DNA from: Polytrichum commune
Lineage: Eukaryota > Streptophyta > Polytrichopsida > Polytrichales > Polytrichaceae
DNA: 64,000 nucleotides
Assembly: GCA_950295325.1 (NCBI GenBank)
Contig: OX485808.1
Coordinates: 28,602,527 to 28,666,526, forward strand
Reading direction: 5' to 3'
Both the position numbers and the translations under genes were made by a program. The notes under the pieces are model-generated. The model had not been told where the DNA came from and ran no database searches. It worked only from the letters and a program-made list of their open reading frames with translations. Within the stretch, counting starts at the first letter, position 1. Each line of letters starts with the position of its first letter. This document shows positions 1 through 12,094 of this stretch, piece by piece.

Positions 1-32
1 CAAGTACATTCAAGTATGAGTGAGAAACATAC

Positions 33-3000
33 GAATTGGTCCAAGACCAGTCTTCTTCTCAAAAGAGATGAGGTCCTTCATACTGTTGACAACCTCAGAT
101 ATCTGCAACCAAAACCAAAAAGTTTGAGTGCTCTTCCACAGAGAGAAGAATCCAGTGCCTTTTAACTTTGAGGATCACACCACAAATGCTAGAAGATGCA
201 ACTAGAACAACAGGAGGAAGTACAGGTAATAGAACAACATGAAGGTAAGTGCGAACAAAGGGATTAGTTGAAAAGACCTGCAAACAGCGAACATAGCGCT
301 TTGAAAAGCCAAGATCATTGACCATAGGGGCATCGAGCTTGACAGCCAGTTGTCGTGCAGTGGACATGAACCTGCAGCCCTAGCCAAAATATATTAGCAT
401 TTTAGCCAAGCCTTAACATCAAAAGTAAGGGGTTCACAAGTCCTGCAGAGTATCTTAACTTCAAGCTTTGATTAAAGCAAAGCTGGCCACCTGACTATAC
501 AACTGTGCATTGCATCTGTTCCACAAACCAATAACTTTCTTATGTCTAGGCTCAGTAAGCATGGTGCAATACATACTAGCTGCAACTAAAGACATGACAG
601 GAAACCAGTTATTCAGAATTCCAACCACATACAGAAGCACTGTCAACTAACCAGATACTTTGATGAAAACTCTATTTGAATAGTAAACTAACTCCCAAAC
701 CATCGTATATTGTACTGTAAATTGGCAACGCAGTTGCCATCAGGATAGAAAAGGGTACTTACGCATTACAATGTTTTGTCAGGTTCTCCACACTTTTATC
801 AAAATCCTCCTGTTCAGCCTCCATAACCAGACTGTCTAGTTGTTGTGCCTATGAACCACAAATATTAAAAATTAGAAAGTCACATTACAATCAACCAGTT
901 GTAAACACTAAAGACTCTGAAGCAAATTGTTGATACATCCACTAGAAACACGACAAAAATGGACACAATACAAAGTACTTCAGAACTGGTTAACTTCTAA
1001 AAGCATTGCAAAGAAAAAGGCTTCAATAACCTGATGAGATAATTACCTGTTCCAAGAGATTCTTGCATGGTACCACTTCCTCATGGTTCTTTGTGCAGAA
1101 TTCCCATGCTTGAATCTGTACTCAGCAAAAGGGTAGTATCTAAGATCAAAATTGGTCCTTAACAAACTCCAGACGCAACATAGAACCTTTAATCCTCTCA
1201 AATACAGAAGAAGCTCTTTCCATCCACATGAACAATGATTTTCATGTAAAAAAGGGATTACAGGAGGAAAGGTCAACTGAAATAATGACCTTGAAAGAAG
1301 GGCTGAATGTGACACGTAGCATCCCATACCTTACCACCTGCAAACAATAAGACCACTTCCATCAAGATTGTGCTCCCACTACAGATTCCCTAGACAAAAG
1401 AAATATACATAGGTGCATTCCACAAGGGCAGTACTGGTCCAGAATGAAAGTAACATAATACTCAAGTAAAAAGAACATCTATCCCCATTGTTGAAAGATG
1501 CTGGGAACTCATAGACTTGTTATAAAGGAAGAGCAAAGCATGAAAAACAACCAGCAAGGGAATTTGTAAACCTTCCTAGTCTCAGAAATCACAAGATTAT
1601 TACTCTGCAGCAAGCAAGAGTGATGGATTGAGATCAACTGTAGTGTGTGTGAGGCAACATACCCTCAACTCTGCAAATATTGATTCATGCACCGCCCCTG
1701 AGTATTCCAGAACCATCTTTCCAGATGGCAGCACGTATCTCCTGAACACCCAACCCAACAAACAAATCACAGTGTGCCCCAACACCTAAACATATACTCT
1801 TGTAAGGTCCAGCCCTTCGAAACCACCCTACAAAAATGCATTTCAAAATCCTGCTTATACTCTATTTTATCAGCATTTTCTAATCCTCCATGTTAGATAT
1901 TCCAAATCTGGAACCCGATAACTTCATATGTGAGCAAGCTCAAAAATTCCATTTGAAACTTGAAAGAAAAGAAAAACATACTCCTCTGCCAGATCCAAAA
2001 ATAACAGCTCATCCAGCAGCCCGCTGTCGTACTTGATCTTAAACAGCCGAGGCAAAACATCTGTGCATGATTCTGTCGAGACCAAGAGTTTAAAGAGTCA
2101 GATCACACTGATGCCAATTAAAAGCAACAGAACAACAAAACCACAACATTGATTTATCCACGAACGCTCAGCAACTCTCTAAGCAACAATTCAATAAAAT
2201 GAACAATCACATACCAAAACCTCGGCCAGGTTGTACTCCACACAGGTTACAAAACCAGAATTCCTGCACCAATATTCCATTCAACAACTAATCAGCTGAT
2301 GGGAATCAAAATTACGACATGCATGATGAGCATATATTGATTCTTAATCTGATGCTAACAAAGGTGCTCAGAAGATCCTATTAGAATCTGCCATCAGAAG
2401 CACGATCTGGATCCTACCATCGGAAAGAGGCCCTGGGCATGTCGACCAACAGGAGATGTGTTGTAGCTGCTCAGACACCAACGCTTCAATGCACCAGGTT
2501 CAAAGAAATTGTGCACAAGATTCTGCCAGAAAGTAATGTTGTTGTCCTGCACATACATACCCTATCCTTCAGCACAGCATGGGAAGAACTAGAAATAGAG
2601 ATATCCATACAATTCACATATTGTACTCAGAACATTCCCATTGACAGCAGGCTCAGCCTCAAGCATCCAGACACCATGTAATGTATTTTTTTTAAATTGA
2701 GATAAATTACATATGTACAAAGACCTCCCTGTCCCAAATGTCAGCTTTCCCACCAGGCTATCATACTCCAAAAGCAACAAATGTAAAACCAAAAATCATC
2801 AAGGCCAACTCACCGGAACTATCAAAGCCAACAAAAATTAGTAACACAAGATTCTCTCAGACCGTACTCCATCCATAATTTCCAGACTTAATCTTAGACA
2901 CTTACAGGTGGACGCTTCCTTTGCTCTTGGATATATAGCATAATCATATGATTACATTGTGAAACAACTGCAGGTGACATTGGACTTCTGAAGCCAACAT

Positions 3001-3812
3001 CTGGATTCCTGCCCGCCAGACTCCCAACTCCTGCTCCCGGCCCATGCATAGCTTGACGCTTAAGACCCTGTAAGAGCTGACTTTGCATTCCAGGTTGCAT
3101 CCTAGCCAGCATTTGTTGTGCAGTTAATCCATTTGCGACCTACCAAGATCCACAAAATGAACATAATGAGTATACTGATTGATTGTAAGAACATCTGAAC
3201 TAACAATATTTAACAACACAATAGAATCCTTAGCTTTCAAAGTCACAATTTCATATATGAGCACACATAACTATGTTCCAAGATGTCACCCTTTAAAAAC
3301 GAGAATGTTACAATATCAATTGGTATGCTCATCTAAATAGCACATAGTCCACTGTTCATCTTTATACTGCTCCACCCAGTTCTCAGCAGCCCCTTTACAT
3401 TCAACACATAAACATCATTCACGTAGATGCAAAACTTACTTGAAAGGCTTGAGCTTGACCCGATTGCATCTGCTGTTGTTGACCAGGATGAAACAAAAGC
3501 TGCTGTTGAGCTCCTGCTCCCCCCTGTTGGGCCTGTCGCACTTGCAAAAGTGCTTGTTGATTAGCAGCCACTTGTTGGTTAACAACTTGTTGCAGTGCAG
3601 CTTGATTAGCTGCTTGTGCATGTGCTTGTGCTTGTGCTTGAGCATGTGCTTGCGAGAACGCTTGTGCTTGTGCTTGTGCTTGTGCTTGAGCTTGAGCTTG
3701 AGCATGAGCTTGGGCCTGGGCCTGGGCCTGTGCCTGAGCCTGAGCCTGAGCCTGGGCCTGGGCCTGAGCCTGAGCCTGAGCCTGAGCTTGAGCTTGAGCC
3801 TGAGCCTGCGCT

Positions 3813-3847
<35 letters not shown>

Positions 3848-5820
3848 TTGTGCCTGTGCCTGAGCTTGGGCTTGAGCTTGAGCTTGGGCAGCCTGTGCCT
3901 GTGCCTGTGCCTGTGCTTGTGCTTGTGCTTGCGCCTGAGCCTGTGCATGGACCTGCTCATTCCATAGATGTCCTTGTAAGACCACACAAATCCAAGCCAA
4001 AATTCCCAGATAGATATTGTTGTGAACTCTATCCAATTATAACAAGTGTATATACCCTACAAAACTGCCTATTGAGAAAGGTAAAAACAGATGAATACAC
4101 CGACTCAGGACTGAGTTGAGTAAATCGAAAGACTCAAATGCAATTAGCTTAATGTGATCAGCTAACTTAATATAAATTTGAAATATCAGGACGTCGTGAA
4201 CTCTCAATCACCCTTCAGATCCAGAATAGGAACAAGGTCAAAAAAAAATTTAGCAACCTCATGGCATTGAATTATACAAACACACCTGAGCCTGATAGGA
4301 AGAAAGTTGATTAGCAGATGCCATTTGCAACAATGATTGCTGTGAGGATGAGCGCTGGAACTGTGCCAACTGGCTAGCTGTGGCCTGTCCTGTGAAACCT
4401 GCTTGTTGTGGACCTCCTTCCAAAGGATTCCCTCCTTGCATTACACCCAAATTTCGTAAAGATTGGAGGGACTGTGGTCCTTGGAAATTGCCCTGTTGAC
4501 CTAGCTGTTGAGCTCCTTGATAATTTGGATGCAACCGGCCAATCCCTTGCTGTCCCCGCTCAAGAGTAGGTTGCTGAGCATTTGCCACTTGCATCCCCCC
4601 TGTATAAACAGCTTGTTACTATGGTAAGGAGTGGGTGCTAAAAAACTATCAACCTTTATCATCTTTTCAAGATATTAGGCATGTTTGAAAAGACCAGTAA
4701 GAACTCATTGAACGTTGACAAAAACAATAAAAAATAACGGACAACTTTCTGGATAAATGATGGACCGTAATCATCAGGTCGAACCATTGACAATGACTGA
4801 CCACAGACTGCTAGTCTGCGCACCTTGGAAGCTACCTGATTGATTCATTCCTGCAAGTTGACTTTGATGTGGCCCTAGATGGTTGGCACTTGTATCGCCT
4901 TCTAGCCCAGATTGCTGGCTGCTTGTTGGACCTCCATCAAAGCCTGGTACCTGATTGGAAGATGTAGGTCCATGAAAACTTCCTTCTTGATATGCAGAGT
5001 CTTCAGAGGCTCGAAGTAGGGCAGATGGAGTCAATGCCTCCTGTGGGTATTCTGATTTCACTCCCTCCATACCAGTATACTCAGTCTTTGGAGCCTTCAA
5101 AACAGAAGGGTATTCCTGTTTCACTACGGTGATGTCCATTGGTTGGACGTCACCCTGCTGGCCATTCAGAGGAACCTGTTGTGATATACTAGATGAGCCA
5201 CCTTGGGCTCCACTAGGAAATGACTGCAATCCGTCTCGGCTGCCCCCTTGATAACCCCCTGACTGTTGGCTTGTACTTAACACTGCTTGGTACTGATTAT
5301 TCCCCAACCCCTGAAGTGAGCTAGAGGCTATCCGTCCATCATATAGATACTGTTGTTTCGACTGCGGTACTCCCTGGGCAGCAGGGATCTGAACGGGTGG
5401 GCTCTGCAGAGCTGGTTGCTGCTGATGCTGAGTACTAGGTGTCCCAGGCCCTGTAATAGTTGTGCCTGACCACTCATCTGCTGCTATTACACCAGAATTT
5501 ACCATCCCTTTGGGTGGCACAGTCTGTGATTGTGACAAAGGAATAAGAGTGGCTGACCCCACATTGCGTCCGAACGAGTTTTGCGAGGTTGAATCAAAGT
5601 AAGAGGATGCAAAGTCTGAGGTAATGTTTGAGGAAAAGGAGGGGTTCAGAGTGCTCAGGTCAATAGACGCTGATGGGCTAGGGTTTGCATGTGGGGATAG
5701 TAGATTTTCATTACTATTAGTTACTTGGGACACAAACTGCTGCTGTAAGGGACGAGGAGAGTGAGAGGCCCCCACATGTTGTCTCATATCCATAGCTGTC
5801 AAACCATTGTACCTTGCCAT
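33..5820 (-). CDS. SEUSS-like transcriptional co-regulator (LDB1 family), 3' end off the left edge
   Basis: Plant-specific adaptor that, in known SEUSS/SLK proteins, joins LEUNIG-type corepressors to DNA-binding proteins in the nucleus. Thirteen coding exons read on the minus strand: 5820-4824, 4599-4286, 3952-3440, 3139-2906, 2546-2418, 2263-2215, 2072-1982, 1741-1663, 1337-1290, 1115-1047, 848-763, 371-278, 102-33. All have AG/GT borders and compatible phases, giving 924 residues before the edge. The N-terminal two thirds is Gln/Ser-rich disorder with an Ala-Gln tract (about residues 440-550). The conserved LDB-binding region starts near residue 665: [91 protein letters not shown] chose the ATG at 5820 because an in-frame TAA lies upstream. 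The end of exon 1 could instead be 15 bases earlier (CAG|GTAGC), in the same phase. SEUSS and SLK paralogues cannot be told apart here. Confidence 0.93.
3611..3950 (-). repeat. Ala-Gln coding hexanucleotide repeat in SEUSS-like exon 3
   Basis: A degenerate hexanucleotide array, GCTCAG/GCACAG-like on the coding strand, encodes about 112 residues of alternating Ala and Gln with rare His, Phe, Ser and Asn interruptions. It lies inside the 513-base exon 3952-3440 and keeps the frame. Long open frames on the opposite strand here are by-products of the repeat. Confidence 0.95.
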
Positions 5821-7632
5821 CCTTCCCAAATATCCTCCAATTTACAAAGACATCATTTGGCCAATGCTGAAAAGGCTTCTCTCTCTTCTGCAACATCTAA
5901 CTCTACTCCTTTACCATCCGCAGGTACTAGTTCACTAAAAATGATGTCTTCCTTGCTGCTGCCACATTCATCGCTAAACCGTGACGGGACGGGTGTCAAA
6001 AGCCACGAAGCCACCGGATCAAATCCACCCAGGACATCCAGAAACTGAATGTCTTTCCTCTCTATCTTCCTTGGTAGAAAATTGAAGCCCGAGACAAAGA
6101 TGCCAAAATTGATCCTCCATAACAATAAACCTTTTGCAGCCCCTACCAGGGGTCCCCCTCATTATCTTGAGCTGTTTGCAGGATTGTACTGTTTCCAGCC
6201 AAAATTTGGAACTTCAAATACAGAAAAATCTTCTTTATGTGCAATCGGCTATTAAGTCACTTGGGAGTTTATACTCGCCATCGTTTTCCCTATTAAGTCA
6301 TGCGTTGGCCAGCTGAAGTCAGTACTTGGAGTTGCCAAGGCTGGGCTCGTGCACTTGCCAAGACCCCAAAATTTCTACAAAATGGGTTTAAACTGGCTCA
6401 ATATCAAATCATCGACGAAAAGCACCACTTCGTCTTCTAACAAAACCTGATCGCATCGGTCCATCCAACCACCGCTGCTCTGCGGCATCAAAGCGTGTGA
6501 CAGACAACCAAAGGTTAGCTTCATTTCCATGCACAACCACATACTAGCTCACAAACCCCAACGACTGGAAACTACAGACTGACAGGAATCTTCAGTCCTT
6601 ACGAAACTGTCATCGTCACACAAAGTTGATCATCTTCAACTGCCTTACTTGCTATTCAACAACTAGTCAATGAAAATGACTACTTCTATACTTCTCTCTT
6701 AATGCGAAATTCATCAATGCACCAAACACTGTGCACTTCCAGACACTCTGCTTACAGGATTCCTAGACGTAATTCATCATTGTTCAATCATAACCTTCCT
6801 GTTGAGCTCAAACACCACTTTGGACCATGACTACGCTATACCTAAACCATAATCACTCTGTACGATGAAACATAAACCACGGAAACTTGAAGCTGGACAT
6901 GCTGAACTGTTGTTTGCAGCAAGTAGTCTTCAATAGACCTCACTGTGACTGGGAAATATGAATCGCAACCGTGGCGCAAGTCTGAGCTACAGTTTGAACA
7001 AACACATGAGCTGAAACCGTTCCACCACATGACGATAATATTGGGGTCCATCCGGTGACCCACATAAGAACGAACCCCAACTACTACGATAAGGTTTGAT
7101 CAGACTCGCAGGTGGCTCTTAGTTGTCTGCAGAGTGATACCGCTGGGTTTGTATAGGGCCAGGACAGCATAAACAAACATAGTTATTGTTGTTCGGAAAC
7201 GTGGATCTGACTACACCTTCTCCAGCTGGATCTTGTCCCTCATCCAGCTCCCGACGTACTAAATGACGTAATTTACAGCAATTAAGCTGGGACCAAGTCG
7301 AAAGTCCACCTACATGTTTAGAATATGATATTACATCAACCTAAATGAGCGAGACCTAATTCTCTGTATGTCAATGAACCAACTACTCGCTCTCCCACGT
7401 ACCCAGAGTAGTAGACTCTCGCAGCAGCACAGGAGAAAGAGGAAGGCTCAAACAGAACTATATTTCAGATCCCCGAGTCCCAAATCTCCTTCCGCAAAAC
7501 TCCACCTCACACTCACACCTCCGCACACTAACCCTCGCCACTCAGCTGAGCTGGCCATTCATTCATGTCAACTACTAACCCTAAATCTAGTCAAGCTAAG
7601 GAACTTCTCAGCATGAGGATCCAGCAACGACT

Positions 7633-7670
<38 letters not shown>

Positions 7671-8140
7671 ACCGACATCCCCGGTGGAGTGTTGGGATGT
7701 CAGTACCAAATCATCTATAACATTCGACACCAATTAAGGGTAAAGAACAAATAATTAAACTCACGGCGGCCACCTCACATGCCAACCTGATCCACACCTT
7801 CTTCAAACAAAACAATACCACCACATAACCCCCATCCCACCCGGCCCCACCCTGCATATGGCCGTATCCAACATGGCCAAAGACAATCCCCAAACACGAG
7901 CTCCCACACCACACGAGGCGGAATTTAACACACTGCTTAGGGTTTCCGACCACCACTGTGCAAGTAAACAGTACCTGCTTGTCACCGAACCCAAAACACT
8001 CAAAATCTTCTAGTCCGAGGGTGAGGAGCTCGAACCAACAAGATCCCAAACAAACTTCCCCCGGGGTACACAAAGACACAGAACGCAACCCCGCTCTCCC
8101 CAAACCCTTGAACACTCTTGAACAATCTTCCGTAACCTAC
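5821..8140 (-). other. Upstream non-coding part of the SEUSS-like gene, probable leader intron(s)
   Basis: No protein recognised. A pyrimidine-rich acceptor (TTTTCAG) sits just upstream of the start codon, near 5,860-5,870, and a donor-like ATG|GTAGGT ends a GC-rich stretch at 8141, so most of this span may be a leader intron. An unidentified minus-strand open frame at 5853-6125 has an acidic, protein-like composition but starts at a non-ATG codon. A (CT) microsatellite lies at 7634-7668. The splice assignment is inferred, not demonstrated. Confidence 0.4.
7634..7668. repeat. (CT)n microsatellite
   Basis: An uninterrupted CT dinucleotide run of about 35 bases in the putative SEUSS leader. 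On the transcribed strand it reads GA/AG. Confidence 0.95.
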
Positions 8141-8720
8141 CATCACGAAATTGGGCGAAATCCTTCGCCCAAAAGCTGCCGCTTCCGGATTCCAGACTCG
8201 CCACCGGTGTGCCAAATTCGGGAGGGGTTCTCAGACAGCGGAGGGGAACGCACAAGGCCGAGGCCAGAGAAGAAGAAGAAGAATAGGGCCCGGGGCCACC
8301 ATAAGAATGCTTAGCCTTGATCTGGAAGCGCTTTCTCTATCGTGTTTTCCTGTGTATTTTGTGTGTTGTGTGTGCCCAATCCCCAACATCGCCGTGCCGT
8401 AAGGGGAGAGAGACAGAGAGGAAGAGGGAGTGCGAGAGAGAAAGAGAGAGAGAGAGCGCGGGCGGCCGGGTGAGGGGGCGGGCGGGTGACCCGGTTTTCC
8501 GGCGGGTGATGGGATGGAGGCTGCCGGGTGAGGTCACCAGTGGTCGGCTGGATGCGGAATCAAGTCGTGAGATGCCCTGCGTCGCCCGGAGAAACATCAG
8601 GCGGCCGTCACGCTGACCAGGCGGCGGCCCGACGGTTCGCCGGGTGGATGCCGGGGGGGGGGGTATTTGTAAGGGTGGCGTGTCTTCTTCTTCTCCTTCT
8701 CTGGGTGGGTTGATTTTTTG
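8141..8720 (-). promoter_or_regulatory. GC/CpG-rich promoter and first-exon region of the SEUSS-like gene
   Basis: The local base composition changes sharply to GC- and CpG-rich (8,150-8,680), with GAGA-type purine runs at 8,405-8,455 and a G run near 8,650-8,660. On the minus strand, 8,300-8,141 reads as a plausible untranslated exon ending in a GT donor at 8140-8139. A divergent plus-strand promoter is possible, but no plus-strand gene follows it. Exact start site not determined. Confidence 0.4.
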
Positions 8721-9876
8721 GTTAGGGAATTAGGAAGTTTCTCTGTTTAACTCCCAATTGATGGAAGAGAGGGGAAGTATCATATCCATCCAAGATTATA
8801 TAAAATAATAAGCTTCTTTACCTTCTTTAGGTTTGTTGCTGACTCATCTACAAATCGATCTCGATTACACTAATTCGGGGTCTTTGAAGCCAATTCCTAT
8901 CATCAAATCAACTCGAAAAAAATGACGTCCGGGCTGCATACTATTTTAAGACCTCAAATAACCTCAAGTAGACTAATTCATGATCGAGCGTACCACTCGT
9001 TCATCCAACATTAAAAGCTCAAAACTAGTATATATCCCAGGTGTTATTTTTTCAAAGTCGATTTGACACCATAATTAGCTTTAAAAAACCCCAAACTAGT
9101 CTACCCGATAATAAACAAGGCGAGCTGACCAGTAATTACAAATGAACCAGTTGAGTTCAAATTCAAAACTCTAGGAGAATTACCGATCCATTTAGAGAAA
9201 TTTGCAAAACATTCTTCAATTAACGGAAGAAGAAAAACCCAGAAGATGTCAACATGTATACCAACTCGTCCTTGAAAACAATAAGATCTTGATTGGTTGG
9301 GCCCTAAAACCCCCCGGACAACTCTACTACTTAAGGTCGATTGAGATGAATCGGCAACAAACACGTAAGGGATCGAGTCGAGTTCTTAAGTTGGATGGAC
9401 GAGAAGTTCACGACTCATAGATGATGATTCTCTCTCTCTCTCGCTCTCGCTCTCGCTCCCGATTGATGATTGATGATTAATGGCATTGGAGTTTAAGTTA
9501 GTGAATTGATTGATGGTAATCAAAGCCTACTACTACAACATTCTACTACTACTACCACTTCTAGGGACAACGACGCATCACTCATTATTACTACTTGGCC
9601 TAGTTCCTCGGACCACGTAGAGTAGACGATATAATTTAGTTTGATGGAGTTACCGCTCTTGTCAGTGGCTTTCCCACTTAATAGTACCCTTTCCTTACTA
9701 AGTTGAGGTACACTTGGATGGGATCTTTCCTATCGGATCCGAATGGATGTAAAGTTACTAACTTCGACATAGGAAATTGCACTAGGGTAGAAGAATATCC
9801 TCGTAACTCAAACCGTCTTGGAATGCAAAGCAAAGCGTTCGGGGATATTTTTGGGCATAATTAATCCCAATCCCAA
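8721..9876. other. Gene-free spacer with repeat fragments and GA/CT microsatellite
   Basis: No gene seen. The stretch 8,860-9,400 is related to sequence at 18,330-18,450 and 49,430-49,680 (shared wording around opposed arms mentioning GAACCRGTTGAGTT and CGTCCATCCAACAT), so it is a dispersed repeat fragment. CT/CTCG simple repeat lies at 9,429-9,460. Confidence 0.45.
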
Positions 9877-10384
9877 GGGCCACTTCACTCACACACACAC
9901 ACGGGGCAAGAGCCGTGACCATGAGATTGTGAGAGCCCAAAAGAAAGTGTCCGAAGGCCATCCCAAGACGCCTCCAACATCATGTAGTGTGGTCACGGAG
10001 ACTCGAGTGGAGTGTGAAGTCATATGTGACCGGGCCCTCAGCCAAATGCTATTCCGATGAATTTCTATATATGCGGGTCCTCACACGTGATAAACTAGAA
10101 TATATTAACGGTTGTGAACGTTCGGAGTGTCATGGTCTCCTGGTTTTGTGTTAGGCCTACCTCCATAAGGTGGTTTTTGAAAATAGTCCAAGTGACCATA
10201 AAACATGATCCATTCGATGCCATGTAGGAGTCCATGTCGACTTTACATCCATCTTGCATTCACGTACTCCTTTGGTCCCTCAAGCGTAGTGTGGAGCGAA
10301 CTTGGACCGGCTCCGCCTTTTCCACCAAAGAGAGTGCTTGAAGTGTAATGGTCACGGTCTCTCAATCTCTTGTGTGAAGTGCCC
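9877..10384. mobile_element. 500-bp MITE, GGGCCACTTC family, copy A (inverted relative to B and C)
   Basis: It begins GGGCCACTTCAC and ends GTGTGAAGTGCCCC, terminal inverted repeats shared with copies at 48920-49419 and 54661-55160. Flanks are CAA and TAA, an imperfect 3-bp target duplication. There is no coding capacity. The 3-bp TWA duplication of the better copies suggests a PIF/Harbinger-type (Tourist-like) element; superfamily assignment is inferred. Confidence 0.75.
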
Positions 10385-10753
10385 CTAATGTTCCCGAGTC
10401 CAAAGAGTTACATGTTGTGAGCTTTCGGTTGTTTTCTCCATTAATTCGAGGTATATTCCATAGATTCCTCTAAAATGATGGGTAATTCTCCAAAAGTCTT
10501 GATCTTCAACCGGTTCATCTATAACTAAGCAATTGGTTCTCCCCATTCATTGTTAAAGTTGGCATGAAATATGATGAAATTGATTGGAAATCAACTAAGG
10601 GGGGGGAGGGGTATATCACTTATTGCCGTAGAGGGGCTCGCTATTACGAGAGATTATAACTACCGATTTTCTCTAGTTATGCCACACCTCACTCCTACAT
10701 TGGCTTGGATCCACTTGAATCTCATGTGGAAACTACACTAAATAGTCATGATA

Positions 10754-10871
10754 GCTTGGGCCACACTATTTTTCTACAATCTCACGCTAATCCTCATATT
10801 GGGAAGTAACGTGGACTACATTCATATCCATCCCACACTAAATTTGTAGTAGAAATTAGTGTGGCCCACGC
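10754..10871. mobile_element. Short TIR element (118 bp) with TA target duplication
   Basis: Left end GCTTGGGCCACACTATTTTT and the reverse complement of the right end GCGTGGGCCACACTAATTTC match, with TA on each side (10752-10753, 10872-10873). A non-autonomous Tc1/mariner-type MITE is the likely class, from the TA duplication. Confidence 0.6.
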
Positions 10872-11242
10872 TAATTGATTTGACGCTAATTTTTTCACCC
10901 ACGCTAATAGGACTTGTATAATACGCATTTGGGGCACCGTGAAAGATGAAATAGAGCGAGGTAACGTTCCTCGCACTAGGTGATTTGGTAGTTTGAGTTT
11001 CCCACTTTTGTCGATGCCCCCAATTCGTACCTATATACTAGGTACGTGGATGGGATCTTCTCCCACCGGATCCGAAATGGATGTAACTTACAAGCTTGCC
11101 AACTTCGACATAGGAGAATGGACCCCGTAGAATGTCCTAATAAACCACACCACATTGAAATGGGCATGAAATTGGTTGGGAAGCAAGAGGGGAAAATGCT
11201 CCACTTCTTTAGCTTCCCTTGGACTAAGTGATGTTGTTGTCA

Positions 11243-11604
11243 GGGCTGGTTTAGACTACAGTGAAGAAGTGCACCAATCAGTCAAGAATTTCCACCCAAG
11301 ACAAGGTTATTTGAGGCAACGGTTGCTTTTGGTTGACAGGATGGGGAAAACAAGAATTGATAGTGGCTCGAGTTGGAGTTTGTTGGAGGTCAAGTTTTTC
11401 GTCCAGAGTACTCCCCTAACAAAAGAATTGTTGCCATGTTGACATCCATGTCATCTTTTTCATCCATGCTTGAAGTACTCCACTGGAAAATTTTGGCTAC
11501 AGTGTTTACCCGACCTATGAAGAACCGATTTCGTAGCCAATCATCTTGCTACATTCCCCTCAAATTCACGATTGATGCACTTCTTTGCCGTAGTCTAAAC
11601 CAAC
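11243..11604. mobile_element. MITE of the GGTTTACAC family (362 bp)
   Basis: Left end GGGCTGGTTTAGACTACAG and reverse-complemented right end GGGTTGGTTTAGACTACGG. Subterminal sequence AAGAAGTGCAYCAATC is also inverted at both ends. Flanked by TCA and TTA, an imperfect 3-bp duplication. It is closest to the element at 48494-48867. The open frame inside (11176-11442) crosses the TIR and is not a gene. Confidence 0.75.
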
Positions 11605-11659
11605 CCTTAGTTTGAGTTTCCACCTCTTGTCAATGCTCCACTTGGCACTCTACTAGGTA

Positions 11660-12094
11660 CAGTCCACCCTTTATAAATGTTACACCTATAAGTGTTAACC
11701 CTCTCTAAATGTTAACTTTCGTCTACTCCCCACATATTGCACACTATAAATGTTAAACGTGTTAACTGTTAACAAAATGGTACTCCCTTCTTTGTAAATT
11801 TAACTCTATAAATGTCAACGAATGAAATGCAACCATAATATGGATGATAAAAACTACACATCCATATTATTGACCCGTGATTTGTAAACTTGATATTGAA
11901 AAAAGTTTTGATTGGGTTTGCAATTTTATGAATGGTATTCTCTCACAAGGACTCTTCACAATTGCTTATATTTATAAATGTTAAGATTTGTATATTGCTC
12001 AAAAAAGTAAATTGTTAATTGTTAATTGTTAACACCTCTATAAATGTTAACTTTGATCCACTCCCGAGGGTTAACATTTATAGAGGGTAGACTG
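11660..12094. mobile_element. Pogo/Emigrant-like MITE (435 bp) with TA duplication
   Basis: Inverted ends CAGTCCACCCTTTATAAATG and CAGTCTACCCTCTATAAATG, flanked by TA (11658-11659 and 12095-12096). Several internal TATAAATGTTAA-like subterminal repeats. The TIR resembles the CAGTARAACCTCTATAAATT ends of plant pogo-type (Lemi1/Emigrant) elements. It splits a copy of the local dispersed repeat whose unbroken paralogue (CTAGGTACGTGGATGGGATC) stands at about 11,037. Confidence 0.85.

Noticed and set aside
3440-4119. Long plus-strand open frames of 175 and 167 codons
   Set aside because: They are the complement of the Ala-Gln repeat and consist of Leu/Cys/Ser or Pro/Glu/Leu periodic sequence.
7711-8115. 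134-codon minus-strand frame upstream of the SEUSS-like gene
   Set aside because: No domain, lies in the probable leader intron and promoter, and overlaps several other frames of similar length, as expected in GC-rich DNA.
11176-11442. 88-codon plus-strand frame
   Set aside because: It starts in flanking DNA and runs through the TIR of the element at 11243-11604.
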